From Alkalispirillum mobile (GTDB taxonomy: Bacteria; Pseudomonadota; Gammaproteobacteria; Nitrococcales; Halorhodospiraceae), in contig NZ_RCDA01000002.1 of NCBI RefSeq assembly GCF_003664325.1, positions 62,001 to 126,000 on the forward strand: 64,000 nucleotides of DNA. Direction: 5' to 3'. Of the stretch, positions 53,983 to 63,817 are shown piece after piece (positions within the stretch are counted from its first letter, which is position 1; the number at the start of each line of letters is the position of its first letter). The position numbers and the translations under genes were made by a program. The notes under the pieces are model-generated. The model was not told where the DNA came from, made no database searches, and was given only the letters and a program-made list of their open reading frames with translations.

Positions 53983-55203
53983 ATGTCATTCGGAACCTCG
54001 CTGACCGGCCTGAACGCCGCGCAATCAGACCTGGACATCACGGGCAACAACATTGCCAACAGCAATACCACGGGCTTCAAGGAGAGCCGGGCGGAGTTCG
54101 CCGACCTGTTTTCCTTCAGCAACCTGGGGGTGACGAGTCTGTCCATCGGGCAGGGCGTGCGTCTGCAGAACGTAGGCCAGCAGTTCAACCAGGGGCAGTT
54201 CGACTTCACCGAGAACAGCCTGGACCTGGGGATCAGCGGTAACGGCTTCTTCCGCATGAGCGATGACGGGGATGTGACCTACACCCGTGCCGGGGCGTTC
54301 CAACTGGACCGGGATGGCTGGATCACCAACTCGGCGGGTAAGCGGCTGACCGGGTACAACGTGGATGAAGACGGCAACAATGTCGGCGACGGCACGCAGG
54401 AACTCCGGGTTCAAACCGGGAATGTGGCTCCGAGCGCTACCACTGAGGCGAGTGTTCAGGCGAATCTCGATGCGGGTGCAGAAGTAATCGACGAGGAAGA
54501 CGCCTTCGACCCATCGGACACGGCGACCTACAACGAATCCACTAGCACCACCTTCTTCGACTCGCAGGGCAACCAGCGCACGGCAAACTTCTTCTTTAGG
54601 AAGGTCGACGATAATAAGTGGGATGTGCACGCGCAAGTGGATGGCCTTGATGAGCCTGTTCGACTTGGTGCGGACGACGACCCATCGCTGGAGTTCGATG
54701 GAAACGGCGTATTGGAGAGCGACGGTATTTTCGAGAACTTGGATTTCGGGCTGGGCGAAGACGAAGAAGTTGAGTTGGATTTCTCCGAGATCACCCAATT
54801 CGGCTCCCCCTTCGCCGTCAGCGACATCAACCAGAACGGCTTCGCCGCTGGTGAATTCTCCAGCCTGGACGTGGAGTCCGATGGCACTATCTTCGCCCGC
54901 TACACCAACGGCCAATCCGAATCGCTGGGCCGTGTGGGCATCACCAAGTTCCCCAGCCAGGAAAACTTGCAGCCGGTTGGCGATACCGAATGGGCGGACA
55001 CCTTCGAGGCCGGTGAGCCGGTTATCGGCACGCCGGGCACTTCCGATTTCGGTCAGATCGAATCGGGCGCCCTGGAGCAGGCCAACGTCGATATCTCCGA
55101 ACAGCTGGTCAACATGATCGTCGCGCAGCGGAACTTCTCCGCCAACGCCAAGATGATCAGCACCGAAGACCAGATCACCCAGGAAATCCTCAACATCCGC
55201 TGA
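53983..55203 (+). CDS. flgE: Flagellar hook protein FlgE
   Basis: The 406-residue hook subunit has N-terminal TGLNAAQSDLDITGNNIANSNTTGFKESRAEFADLF and C-terminal QLVNMIVAQRNFSANAKMISTEDQITQEILNIR, the conserved D0/D1 regions. Its central domain (about 150-290) is strongly acidic and its DNA there looks less GC-rich than the flanks. This may reflect a surface-exposed, variable part in a halophile. Confidence 0.97.
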   Translation: MSFGTSLTGLNAAQSDLDITGNNIANSNTTGFKESRAEFADLFSFSNLGVTSLSIGQGVRLQNVGQQFNQGQFDFTENSLDLGISGNGFFRMSDDGDVTYTRAGAFQLDRDGWITNSAGKRLTGYNVDEDGNNVGDGTQELRVQTGNVAPSATTEASVQANLDAGAEVIDEEDAFDPSDTATYNESTSTTFFDSQGNQRTANFFFRKVDDNKWDVHAQVDGLDEPVRLGADDDPSLEFDGNGVLESDGIFENLDFGLGEDEEVELDFSEITQFGSPFAVSDINQNGFAAGEFSSLDVESDGTIFARYTNGQSESLGRVGITKFPSQENLQPVGDTEWADTFEAGEPVIGTPGTSDFGQIESGALEQANVDISEQLVNMIVAQRNFSANAKMISTEDQITQEILNIR

Positions 55204-55260
55204 TGAGGCATGACCGCCGCGCCGGGCCCTGCGCCCGGCCAGGGCGGGGAGGCAAGATCC

Positions 55261-56001
55261 ATGGACCGCATGGTTTACCTGGCCATGACCGGGGCGAAGC
55301 ATTCCCTGGAGGCCCAGCACCACAACAACCACAACCTGGCCAACGTGGACACCCCCGGGTTCCGCGCCGATCTGGATGCCCTGATGTCCGCACCGGTGAG
55401 CGGCCCGGGCCATGACTCCCGGGTCTACTCCGAGGAGTTGACGGTGGGCAGCGATTTCACCCAGGGCGGCATCGTGCAGACGGGCCGGGACCTGGACGTG
55501 GCCATCAACGGTGACGGTTGGCTGGCGGTGCAGGGCCCGGATGGCAACGAGGCCTACACCCGCCGGGGTGACCTGCAGATCGCCGACGGCGGTTTGTTGA
55601 CCACCGGTGACGGCAACCTGGTGATGGGTGAGGCCGGCCCGGTGGCCGTGCCGCCGGCGGACGAGATCGAGATCGGCGATGACGGCACGATCAGCATCAT
55701 ACCGGCCGGCCAGAACCCCAACCAGTGGGTAGAGCTGGACCGCATCAAGCTGGTGGATCCGGGCAATGAGAACCTGCAGAAGGGCGAGGACGGCCTGTTC
55801 CGCCTGGCTGACGGCGAGGAGGCCGAGGCCGACGCCGGGGTGCGTCTGGTTTCCGGCGCTTTCGAGGGCAGCAACGTCAACATGGTCGATGCGCTGGTGA
55901 AGATGATCGACCACGCCCGGCAGTTCGAGACCTACGTGAAGATGATGTCCGCGGCGGAAGAGAACGACCAGACCAGCGCCCAGCTGCTGCGCAACAGCTG
56001 A
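55261..56001 (+). CDS. flgF: Flagellar proximal rod protein FlgF
   Basis: The 246-residue rod protein has MVYLAMTGAKHSLEAQHHNNHNLANVDTPGFRADLDA at the start and the FlgF-type end VDALVKMIDHARQFETYVKMMSAAEE. The ATG at 55261 with GGGGAGG upstream was preferred to an in-frame ATG at 55210, which is 7 bp past the flgE stop and would add 17 residues. It connects proximal and distal rod. Confidence 0.96.
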   Translation: MDRMVYLAMTGAKHSLEAQHHNNHNLANVDTPGFRADLDALMSAPVSGPGHDSRVYSEELTVGSDFTQGGIVQTGRDLDVAINGDGWLAVQGPDGNEAYTRRGDLQIADGGLLTTGDGNLVMGEAGPVAVPPADEIEIGDDGTISIIPAGQNPNQWVELDRIKLVDPGNENLQKGEDGLFRLADGEEAEADAGVRLVSGAFEGSNVNMVDALVKMIDHARQFETYVKMMSAAEENDQTSAQLLRNS

Positions 56002-56064
56002 ATGGCCCGGAGCTTGCAAGTAAGCCGGTAACGGCAGGAATTCGACACCACGGAGGCAGATGCC

Positions 56065-56850
56065 ATGAATCCAGCACTTTGGGTGGCCAAGACCGGCCTG
56101 GATGCGCAGCAGACGCGCATGCAGGTGGTGTCCAACAACCTGGCCAACGTCAACACCACCGGCTTCAAGAAAGACAGGGCCAACTTCGAGGACCTGATCT
56201 ACCAGAACGTCCGGCAGGCGGGCGGCCAGAGCACCCAGGACACCCTGCTGCCCACCGGGCTCAATCTGGGTACCGGTGTGCGGGTGATGTCCAGCGAGAA
56301 GATCCACATGCAGGGCAATATCCAGCAGACCGAGAACTCGCTGGATGTGGCCATCGAGGGCGACGGCTTTTTCCAGATCCTGATGCCCGACGGTGAGATC
56401 GCCTACAGCCGGGACGGCAGCTTCAACGTGGATGACCAGGGCCAGATGGTGACCTCGTCCGGTTACCAGCTGCAGCCCCCGATCAATATCCCCGAGGATG
56501 CCACCAGCGTCACCATCGGCCGCGACGGGACGGTGAGCGCGAAGCTGCCGGGCCAGGCGGAGCCGCAGCAGCTGGGCAACATCCAGCTGGCGGACTTCGT
56601 GAACCCGGCCGGCCTCGACCCAATGGGCGGCAACCTGTTCCAGGAGACCGCGGCCAGCGGGCCGCCGCAGATCTCCGACCCCGGGCTGGATGGCGTGGGC
56701 ACCCTCATGCAGGGGGCGCTGGAGAGCTCCAACGTGAACATTGCCGAGGAGCTGGTGAACATGATCGAGACCCAGCGCGCCTTCGAGACCAACACCAAGG
56801 CCATCTCGTCCACGGACCAGATGCTGCAGTTCATCAATAACAATATCTAG
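56065..56850 (+). CDS. flgG: Flagellar distal rod protein FlgG
   Basis: The 261-residue rod protein has [54 protein letters not shown], including the FlgG-specific insert, and the ending [34 protein letters not shown]. FlgG makes the straight distal rod. Length matches the family. GGAGG precedes the ATG. Confidence 0.98.
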   Translation: MNPALWVAKTGLDAQQTRMQVVSNNLANVNTTGFKKDRANFEDLIYQNVRQAGGQSTQDTLLPTGLNLGTGVRVMSSEKIHMQGNIQQTENSLDVAIEGDGFFQILMPDGEIAYSRDGSFNVDDQGQMVTSSGYQLQPPINIPEDATSVTIGRDGTVSAKLPGQAEPQQLGNIQLADFVNPAGLDPMGGNLFQETAASGPPQISDPGLDGVGTLMQGALESSNVNIAEELVNMIETQRAFETNTKAISSTDQMLQFINNNI

Positions 56851-56860
56851 GGGGCGGGCC

Positions 56861-57535
56861 ATGGATAACCGGCTAGTCAAACTGCTGTTCCTGGTGCTCG
56901 CCACCGCGGTGCTGGCGGGGTGCGCCTCCGTGCCGGATCAGGCGCCGGAGCCGCTGCCGCTGCCCGAGATCGCCGAGCCGGAGCGTCAGAACAACGGCGC
57001 CATCTTTCAGGCGGGGGGCGAACAACGTCTGTTCGAGGACCGGCGCTCCCGCCGAGTGGGTGACGTGATCACCGTGCTCTTCGAGGAGAACACCGACGCC
57101 AGCAAGTCCACCAGCAGTTCCATGAACAAGAGCAGCAACGCCAATCTGCCAGCGCCCACCTGGGCCGGCCGTGAGGCCACCCGGGGCGGCGTGCCGTTGG
57201 AGTTCGATGCCGAGGCGGACCGCAGCTTCAGCGGCGACGGCGCGGCGGACCAGAGCAACGAACTTACAGGCACGCTGACCGCCATCGTCACCGACACCAT
57301 GCCGAATGGCTACCTGGTCATCGAGGGGCAGAAGAAGCTGACCCTCAATCAGGGCGCCGAGTACGTGACCATCTCCGGCATCGTGCGGCCGGACGACGTG
57401 GGTGCCGACAACACCGTGTCGTCGCTGCGGGTGGCCAATGCGCAGATCGCCTATACCGGCACCGGCGCGCTGGCCGAGAGCAACCGGCCCGGCTGGCTGA
57501 CCCGCGTGTTCAACAGCCGCTGGTGGCCGCTGTGA
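56861..57535 (+). CDS. flgH: Flagellar L-ring lipoprotein FlgH
   Basis: The 224-residue lipoprotein has a signal with lipobox VLAGC, then the FlgH core [27 protein letters not shown] and [25 protein letters not shown]. It forms the outer-membrane L-ring bushing. It is 10 bp after flgG. Confidence 0.97.
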   Translation: MDNRLVKLLFLVLATAVLAGCASVPDQAPEPLPLPEIAEPERQNNGAIFQAGGEQRLFEDRRSRRVGDVITVLFEENTDASKSTSSSMNKSSNANLPAPTWAGREATRGGVPLEFDAEADRSFSGDGAADQSNELTGTLTAIVTDTMPNGYLVIEGQKKLTLNQGAEYVTISGIVRPDDVGADNTVSSLRVANAQIAYTGTGALAESNRPGWLTRVFNSRWWPL

Positions 57536-57555
57536 AGGCAGTGCAAGGGGGGATC

Positions 57556-58686
57556 ATGCGACAGCTCAATCTGGTACTACGGGTAACGCTACCCGCTCTG
57601 CTCCTGGCCCTGGTGCTGCTGCTCACCGGCGTGGCCCAGGCCGAGCAGCGCATCAAGGACATCGCCTCGGTGCAGGGCGTACGGAGCAACCAGCTGGTGG
57701 GTTACGGCCTGGTGGTGGGGCTTGACGGCACCGGCGACCAGTCCAGTCAGGCGCCTTTCACCATCCAGAGCATCCGCTCCATGCTGTCTTCCCAGGGTAT
57801 CGCCATCCCCGAAAACGTGAACATGCAGGTGGACAACGTGGCGGCGGTGATGGTCACCGCCGAACTGCCACCCTTTGCCCGCCAGGGGCAGGAGGTGGAT
57901 ATCACCGTCTCCTCCCTGGGCAACGCGGATAGCCTGCGAGGCGGGACCCTGTTGATGACACCCCTGCGCGGCGCGGATGGAGAGATCTACGCCATGGCCC
58001 AGGGCAACATGCTGGTGGGCGGCTTTGGTGCCGAGGGGGCAGACGGCTCCAGCATCACCGTCAATATCCCCAGCGCCGGCACCATTCCCAATGGAGCCAC
58101 GGTGGAGCGGGAGGTGAACAGCCCCTTCTCCGAGCAGGGCGATATCGTGCTGAACCTCAATACCCCGGACTTCACCACCGCCCACCGTGTGGCGGAGGCC
58201 ATCAACGAGAACCTGGGGCCGAACACCGCCCAGGCGCAGGATGCCGTCTCGATCCAGGTCCAGGCGCCGCGCACGCCCAACCAGCGGGTCAGCTTCATGA
58301 GCTTTCTTGAAGAGATCCGAGTGACACCGGGGGATGCCCCGGCGCAGGTGATCGTCAATGCGCGCACCGGTTCGGTGGTGATCGGCAGCGAGGTGAAGGT
58401 ACGTCCGGCGGCCATTACCCACGGCAGTCTGACGGTGACCATCACCGAGGCGCCCTTCGTCAGTCAGCCCGATCCCTTCACCGAGGGCGAGACCATGGTG
58501 GTACCGCAGACCGATATCGAGATCGAGGAGGAGGCGAACCCCATGTTCGTCTTCGGCCCCGGCACCACGCTGGATGAGATCGTCAACGCGGTGAACCAGG
58601 TGGGCGCGGCGCCGGGGGACCTGGTGTCTATCCTCGAAGCGCTCAAGCGCGCCGGGGCCCTGCGGGCGGAACTGATCATCATCTGA
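57556..58686 (+). CDS. flgI: Flagellar P-ring protein FlgI
   Basis: The 376-residue periplasmic protein has a signal peptide (about 1-28, ending AQA) and the FlgI start [31 protein letters not shown]. Its ending [35 protein letters not shown] is typical. The ATG at 57556 follows AAGGGGGG; an upstream in-frame start at 57523 overlaps flgH. FlgI assembly requires FlgA. Confidence 0.97.
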   Translation: MRQLNLVLRVTLPALLLALVLLLTGVAQAEQRIKDIASVQGVRSNQLVGYGLVVGLDGTGDQSSQAPFTIQSIRSMLSSQGIAIPENVNMQVDNVAAVMVTAELPPFARQGQEVDITVSSLGNADSLRGGTLLMTPLRGADGEIYAMAQGNMLVGGFGAEGADGSSITVNIPSAGTIPNGATVEREVNSPFSEQGDIVLNLNTPDFTTAHRVAEAINENLGPNTAQAQDAVSIQVQAPRTPNQRVSFMSFLEEIRVTPGDAPAQVIVNARTGSVVIGSEVKVRPAAITHGSLTVTITEAPFVSQPDPFTEGETMVVPQTDIEIEEEANPMFVFGPGTTLDEIVNAVNQVGAAPGDLVSILEALKRAGALRAELIII

Positions 58687-58697
58687 GGTCAGGCGCG

Positions 58698-59804
58698 ATG
58701 AGCATCCATAACCAGTCGGCACAGGTACACGCCAACAATGCCCTGGACCCGGCATCGGGCACGGCGAAGTTGCGCCAGGGGCTGCAGAACCCATCGCGGG
58801 AATCCATCTCGCAGGTGGCCGAGCAGTTCGAGAGCCTGTTCATCCAGATGATGCTCAAGCAGATGCGTTCAACTACCCCGGGCAACGACCTGTTCGGCGG
58901 CAACGCCGAGGACCAGTACATGGAGGTCTTCGACCAGCAGATCGGCATGGACATGGCCGGGTCGGGGCAGGGCCTGGGGCTGGCCGAGATGGTGGAGCGG
59001 CAGATGCTGCAGCACGCCGGATTGGACGATGAGGGCGGCAACCCGGCCCCCCGGGATCTGGAGGACTACCGCCGCCAGGCCATCCCCGCCCGGGCCACCC
59101 CGGCGGAGCGGGCCCAGCCGTTGATGGACGGTGCGGATGCCGAGCGCGAGGACGTGGTGCCGGCGATGAGTGGTCTCAAGATGCCGGAGATCGAGTCCGA
59201 GGTGCCGAGTAGAGAGGCGGAAAAACGCGACGGTGCCGTGGATGATGCCGCTGGGGCGGCGGGCGAGCCGCGGGCGTCGGCCGGCGGCCCCCCCTGGGAC
59301 AGCCCGGAAGCCTTCGTGAACGACCTGTTGCCGGCGGCGAAGGAGACGGCGGCCGAACTGGGCGTTTCGCCCCGTGCGCTGATCGCCCAGGCGGCGCTGG
59401 AGACCGGTTGGGGGCAGCACGTTATAAACCAGGGTGAGGGCAGCAGCCACAACCTTTTCAACATCAAGTCCCACGGCTGGGAGGGCGAGAGCGTTACTGT
59501 GCCCACCCTGGAATACCGTGACGGCGTGGCCCAGCGTGAGCAGGCCAGCTTCCGTGCCTACCAGGGCGTGGCCGACAGCTTCCGCGACTACGCCGACTTC
59601 CTGCAGCGCAACCCGCGCTATAGCGAGGCACTGGCCCAGGGGCAGGACCCCTCCGCCTTTGTGCACGCCTTGCAGGATGCCGGCTATGCCACCGACCCGC
59701 GCTACGCCGAGAAGCTGGAGCGGGTGATGAACAGCGAGCACCTGCGGCACGTGGATGACAACCCCCTGCGCATGGCCGACAGCGGCGAGTCGGGTGCCGG
59801 GTGA
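58698..59804 (+). CDS. flgJ: Flagellar rod-capping protein and muramidase FlgJ
   Basis: The 368-residue protein is bifunctional. The N-terminal rod-cap domain (about 30-105) has FESLFIQMMLKQMRSTTPGNDLFGG. An acidic linker (about 105-200) follows, then a C-terminal glucosaminidase domain (about 205-350) with ALIAQAALETGWGQHV (catalytic Glu) and SSHNLFNIK. It scaffolds the rod and opens peptidoglycan. The linker is longer than in E. coli FlgJ (313 residues). Confidence 0.96.
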   Translation: MSIHNQSAQVHANNALDPASGTAKLRQGLQNPSRESISQVAEQFESLFIQMMLKQMRSTTPGNDLFGGNAEDQYMEVFDQQIGMDMAGSGQGLGLAEMVERQMLQHAGLDDEGGNPAPRDLEDYRRQAIPARATPAERAQPLMDGADAEREDVVPAMSGLKMPEIESEVPSREAEKRDGAVDDAAGAAGEPRASAGGPPWDSPEAFVNDLLPAAKETAAELGVSPRALIAQAALETGWGQHVINQGEGSSHNLFNIKSHGWEGESVTVPTLEYRDGVAQREQASFRAYQGVADSFRDYADFLQRNPRYSEALAQGQDPSAFVHALQDAGYATDPRYAEKLERVMNSEHLRHVDDNPLRMADSGESGAG

Positions 59805-59813
59805 CGCAGCCGG

Positions 59814-59840
59814 TCAAGTTGGCGGTGCGATGGCCGATAA
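59814..59840 (+). promoter_or_regulatory. Sigma-28 (FliA) promoter of flgK-flgL
   Basis: TCAAGTTG (59814-59821) and a perfect GCCGATAA (59833-59840) are 11 bp apart, matching the FliA consensus at 14 of 16 positions. It lies about 50 bp before flgK in the 83-bp gap after flgJ. Confidence 0.85.
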
Positions 59841-59887
59841 CAGTATCTGAAGGGCTGCAAGGCGGCCTTTTGAGGGAGTAACCAGGC

Positions 59888-61894
59888 ATGGCGGGCACAA
59901 TGCAGACAGGCATTTCGGGGTTGATGGCGGCGCAGAGGTCGCTGGCGACCACGTCGCACAACATCAGCAACGTCAACACCGACGGCTACAGCCGCCAGCG
60001 GGTGGAGCAGAGCACCCGGCCGCCCTCCGGCACCGGTGCCGGCTTTGTCGGCAACGGCACCCAGGTGGACACGGTCCGCCGTCTCGCCGACCAGAACCTG
60101 ATCGAGAACGTCCGCAAGAACACCTCCGAGTTCGAGCGCCTGGACACCATGGCCGGCCTGTCAGGCCGGGTGGATAACCTGCTGGCGGACGCCGATGCCG
60201 GTCTCAGCCCGGCGCTGCAGGACTACTTCGCCGCCCTGGACGACCTGGCCAACGACCCCAACTCCACCACCGCCAAGCAGCAGGTACTGAGCGCCGCCGA
60301 CAGCCTGGCCACCCGCTTCAACACCCTGGACCAGCGCACCGCCGAACTGGAGCGCGAGGTGAACCAGCAGATGAAGCAGAAGGTCACCGAGCTGAACCAG
60401 CTCTCCGAGGCGGTGGCCGACCTGAACCGCGAGATCGTGCGAGAGGGCAACCGCGTCGGGCAGCCGCCCAACGACCTGCTGGACCAGCGCGATGAGCTGC
60501 TGCGCGAGATGGCGGAGATCACCGACGTGCGCGTGGTGGAGCAGGCCGACGGGGCGGTGAACGTCGCAATCGGCAGTGGCCAGCCGGTGGTCAACGGCGT
60601 CAATGCGAACGAACTTGATATTGCCCCCAGCGATGGCGACCCGGAGCAGTTCGACCTCTTCGTGGAAACCCCGAGCAGCCGCACCAATGTCACCCGCAAC
60701 ATCTCCGGCGGGTCGCTGGGCGGGCTGATGGAGTTCCGCGACGACGTGCTCAACCCGGTGAATGATGACCTCGGGCGCATCGCCATCACCGTGGCCGAGG
60801 AAATGAACCGGCAGCACAACCTGGGTGTGCAGTTCGACTCGGGCGAACCGCAGCCGGGCGCGGACCTGTTCAGCGTGGCACCGCCGCGGGTCACGTCGGT
60901 CTCCGTTTCAGACGATACGGACAGCCAGCCCGAGGTCAGCTTTGACCGGGACAACATCGGTCAGTTGACCGGGCAGAACTACCGGATGGAGTTCGACGGT
61001 GATGAGTGGACCGTCACGAACCGCTCCACTGGAGATTCGGAAACGTTCGGCGAGGATGACATCGACGACGGTCAGTTCTCCATGGAAGGGCTGACCTTTG
61101 ATGTTTCCGATGAATATGCGGAGGGCGACCGTTTCGAGGTGCAGCCGACCCGCAACGGCGCCTCCAGCATTGATACCCGCCTGAGCCGCCCCAATCAGGT
61201 TGCGGCCGCCTCGGCACTGATCTCCGGCGAGGGCGTTGGTGATGACGGCCAGTCCTCTAACACCGGCACGGGCGAAATCAGTCCCGTTCAACTGACTGCC
61301 GCGAATGATTCGTTGCCTTTTGACGACGAAATTGAGCTCGAATTTGTTCAGGATGAAGGTGAAGGCCCGGGGTTTAGCGTCGAGGTAGACGGGGAAGATA
61401 TCTTTCTGCCGTACAACCCGGATGATCCGGAGAATGGGTTCGATATCCAGCAGGGTAAGGTATTCAGCCTGAGTGATGACCTTGATCTCGATGGCTTGGA
61501 CGGTGAGTTCACGATCTCCGGTGAACCCAGAGAAGGCGATACCTTCACCATTAAGGGCAACCAGAACGCCGTGGGTGACAACGGCAACGCCCTGGCCATG
61601 GTCGGCCTTGAAGATCTGGAAACCATGGACGGCGGCAACAGCACCTTCCAGGAGGCCTACAGCAGCCTGGTCGGGGACGTGGGCGCCAACACGAGCCGCT
61701 CCCAGTCCAACCGGGATGCCCAGGAGACCCTGCTGGACCAGTCCGTCGAGGCGCGCGAGGCGCTCTCCGGCGTCAACCTGGACGAGGAGGCGGCCAACAT
61801 GCTGCGCTTCCAGCAGGCCTACGCCGCCTCGGCGCAGGTCATCTCCGTCTCCAATGAATTGTTCCAGACCCTACTGGGCGCGGTGCAGAGGTAA
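59888..61894 (+). CDS. flgK: Hook-filament junction protein FlgK (HAP1)
   Basis: The 668-residue protein has N-terminal TGISGLMAAQRSLATTSHNISNVNTDGYSRQRVEQ and C-terminal SGVNLDEEAANMLRFQQAYAASAQVISVSNELFQTLL, the D0/D1 helices. The acidic central domain (about 340-560) has DNA that looks less GC-rich than the ends. FlgK joins hook to filament and is chaperoned by FlgN. A FliA promoter precedes it and flgL follows after 6 bp. Confidence 0.97.
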   Translation: MAGTMQTGISGLMAAQRSLATTSHNISNVNTDGYSRQRVEQSTRPPSGTGAGFVGNGTQVDTVRRLADQNLIENVRKNTSEFERLDTMAGLSGRVDNLLADADAGLSPALQDYFAALDDLANDPNSTTAKQQVLSAADSLATRFNTLDQRTAELEREVNQQMKQKVTELNQLSEAVADLNREIVREGNRVGQPPNDLLDQRDELLREMAEITDVRVVEQADGAVNVAIGSGQPVVNGVNANELDIAPSDGDPEQFDLFVETPSSRTNVTRNISGGSLGGLMEFRDDVLNPVNDDLGRIAITVAEEMNRQHNLGVQFDSGEPQPGADLFSVAPPRVTSVSVSDDTDSQPEVSFDRDNIGQLTGQNYRMEFDGDEWTVTNRSTGDSETFGEDDIDDGQFSMEGLTFDVSDEYAEGDRFEVQPTRNGASSIDTRLSRPNQVAAASALISGEGVGDDGQSSNTGTGEISPVQLTAANDSLPFDDEIELEFVQDEGEGPGFSVEVDGEDIFLPYNPDDPENGFDIQQGKVFSLSDDLDLDGLDGEFTISGEPREGDTFTIKGNQNAVGDNGNALAMVGLEDLETMDGGNSTFQEAYSSLVGDVGANTSRSQSNRDAQETLLDQSVEAREALSGVNLDEEAANMLRFQQAYAASAQVISVSNELFQTLLGAVQR

Positions 61895-61900
61895 GCAGCC

Positions 61901-63130
61901 ATGCGTTTATCCACCAGCCAACTGGCCCTCCAGGGCGTGAACAATATCCTCTCGCAGCAGTCCTCGCTGTCGAAGACCCAGGCGCAACTGGCCAGCGGTA
62001 AAGAGATCCTCAACCCCTCTGATGACCCGGCGGGGGCCTCGCGCATCCTGGAGCTGGACAAGGCCATCAACACGGTCGAGCGCTACAACCGCAACGCCGA
62101 CCAGGCCGAGACCCGGCTGGGGCTGTCGGAGAACGTGCTGTCCGAGTTCGGCAACACCCTGCAGCGGGTGCGCGAGCTCTCCGTGCAGGCCGCCAACGGC
62201 TCCCAGGACAGGGAGACTCGGGCCTATATCGCCTCGGAGCTGCGCGAGGCCCAGGACCAGCTGGTGCAGCTGGCCAACACCGACGACGGCAACGGCGAGT
62301 ACCTGTTCGCCGGCTCCGAGACCCGCACCCAGCCCTTCACCAAGACTGCCGGCGGCAAGGTGGAATACAACGGGGACCAGGGCCAGCGCGAGGTCCGCAT
62401 CGGCCCCTCCCGCACCATCGCGGTGGACAACTCCGGCTTCGATGCCTTCATGAAGATCCCGAATGGCAACGGGCAGTACCAGGTGTCCGAGGATTCGGAG
62501 AACGCTGGCAGCGGCATCATTACCGTGGGGGATACCCCAGCAAGGTTGAACCCGGATGAGCGGTTCGTGGTGGAGTTCTCCGAGGATGGAGGAGAGCTCA
62601 CCTACACCGTTTACGCGGGTGACCCGAGTGAGGAGAATCCCGTTGATGGTTTAGAGCAAGAACCCTACGAGCCCGGCATGACCATCAGCATCCCGACCGG
62701 TAACGATAACGCTCAGGAACTCCAGGTGAAGATGGACGGCAACCCGGCCGACCGTGACAGCTTCAACGTCGAAGCCGCGCAACCCCAATCCATCTTCAAG
62801 TCCGTGGACGACCTCATCAAGACCCTGGAAAACGATGGCGACGGCCCGGCCATGAACAACGCCATCAACCGCTTCCTTGCCGACATCGACCAGGGCATGG
62901 AGAACGTCGTCCGGGTCCGGTCCGAACTGGGCGCGCGCATGAACGCGCTGGACTCCAGCCGCGACGCCAACGAGGGGGCGCTGCTCGACCTGAAATCGGC
63001 CAAGTCGAAGCTGGAGGATCTGGACTACGCCGAGGCCAGCGGCCGTTTCAACCAGGAGCTGGTGGGCCTGCAGGCTGCCCAGCAGACCTATACCCGGCTG
63101 CAGGGCCTGTCCCTGTTCGACTTTATCTGA
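61901..63130 (+). CDS. flgL: Hook-filament junction protein FlgL (HAP3)
   Basis: The 409-residue flagellin-like protein has N-terminal STSQLALQGVNNILSQQSSLSKTQAQLASGKEILNPSDDPAGASRILEL and a C-terminal helix ending FNQELVGLQAAQQTYTRLQGLSLFDFI. It is the outer junction protein at the filament base. The acidic middle (about 195-280) is the variable part. It ends the flagellar run, meeting the convergent glycosylase gene 3 bp away. Confidence 0.96.
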   Translation: MRLSTSQLALQGVNNILSQQSSLSKTQAQLASGKEILNPSDDPAGASRILELDKAINTVERYNRNADQAETRLGLSENVLSEFGNTLQRVRELSVQAANGSQDRETRAYIASELREAQDQLVQLANTDDGNGEYLFAGSETRTQPFTKTAGGKVEYNGDQGQREVRIGPSRTIAVDNSGFDAFMKIPNGNGQYQVSEDSENAGSGIITVGDTPARLNPDERFVVEFSEDGGELTYTVYAGDPSEENPVDGLEQEPYEPGMTISIPTGNDNAQELQVKMDGNPADRDSFNVEAAQPQSIFKSVDDLIKTLENDGDGPAMNNAINRFLADIDQGMENVVRVRSELGARMNALDSSRDANEGALLDLKSAKSKLEDLDYAEASGRFNQELVGLQAAQQTYTRLQGLSLFDFI

Positions 63131-63133
63131 GGG

Positions 63134-63808
63134 TCAGGCTGACCCCGGTTGATCGGCGGTTGGGCAATCGGCCGCCAGCGGGCAGGCCCCGCAACGGGGC
63201 TTCGGCCGGCAGGTATCCTTGCCCAGGGCCACGATCTGGGCGTGGTAGTCGTTGTACAGCGCCACGTCCGGCCCCAGTGCCTGCTCAATGGTCCCGCGCA
63301 GCACGTCATACCCCTCATCCCCCGACACCAGCCCCAGCCGGGAGAGGATGCGGCGGGTGTAGGCATCAATGACAAACACCGGCCGCTCGAAGGCGTAGAG
63401 CAGGATGTCGTCGGCCGTCTCCCGGCCCACCCCGTGCACCGCCAGCAGGCGCTCGCGCAGGGGGTCGGTGTCCAGCCCCGCCAGCCCCTGCTCGCCCCCG
63501 TTCTCCAGCCAGGCGGTGCACAGCGCCCGCAACCGCTTCGTCTTGACGTTGAAGTAGCCGGAAGGGCGAATCGCCTCGGCCAGGGTGTCGGTGGGACAGT
63601 CCAGCATGGCCCGCGGCGCCAGCAGGTCCTCTGCCTGCAGCCGGGCGATGGCCTTTTCCACGTTGGTCCAGGCGGTGTTCTGGGTGAGCACTGCACCCAC
63701 CGCGATCTCGAAACGACCGTCTCCGGGCCACCAGTCCAGGTGGCCGTGGTGGGCGCGCAGCGCCTGGTAGATGGCCTGGAGCCGGGGGCCGGTGAGCGCC
63801 TGGGGCAT
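63134..63808 (-). CDS. HhH-GPD DNA glycosylase, MagIII-like
   Basis: The 224-residue protein belongs to the endonuclease III superfamily. The helix-hairpin-helix VHGVGRETADDILLYAF has Glu130 where Nth has its catalytic Lys, while Asp148 (VIDAYTRR) is kept. That pattern fits 3-methyladenine glycosylase III (MagIII), a monofunctional enzyme, more than Nth. Cys200, 206, 209 and 215 form a [4Fe-4S] site with C-x5-C-x2-C-x5-C spacing, one residue shorter than in Nth at the first gap. It lies 9 bp downstream of the SDR gene on the same strand. Confidence 0.85.
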   Translation of the reverse strand: MPQALTGPRLQAIYQALRAHHGHLDWWPGDGRFEIAVGAVLTQNTAWTNVEKAIARLQAEDLLAPRAMLDCPTDTLAEAIRPSGYFNVKTKRLRALCTAWLENGGEQGLAGLDTDPLRERLLAVHGVGRETADDILLYAFERPVFVIDAYTRRILSRLGLVSGDEGYDVLRGTIEQALGPDVALYNDYHAQIVALGKDTCRPKPRCGACPLAADCPTADQPGSA

Positions 63809-63817
63809 GCGGACCGA

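Noticed and set aside
54025-56904. Very long open frame antisense to flgE-flgF-flgG (about 960 codons)
   Set aside because: It spans several real genes and their spacers; an artefact of GC-rich codon use. A similar antisense frame over recQ (28228-30570) was rejected for the same reason.
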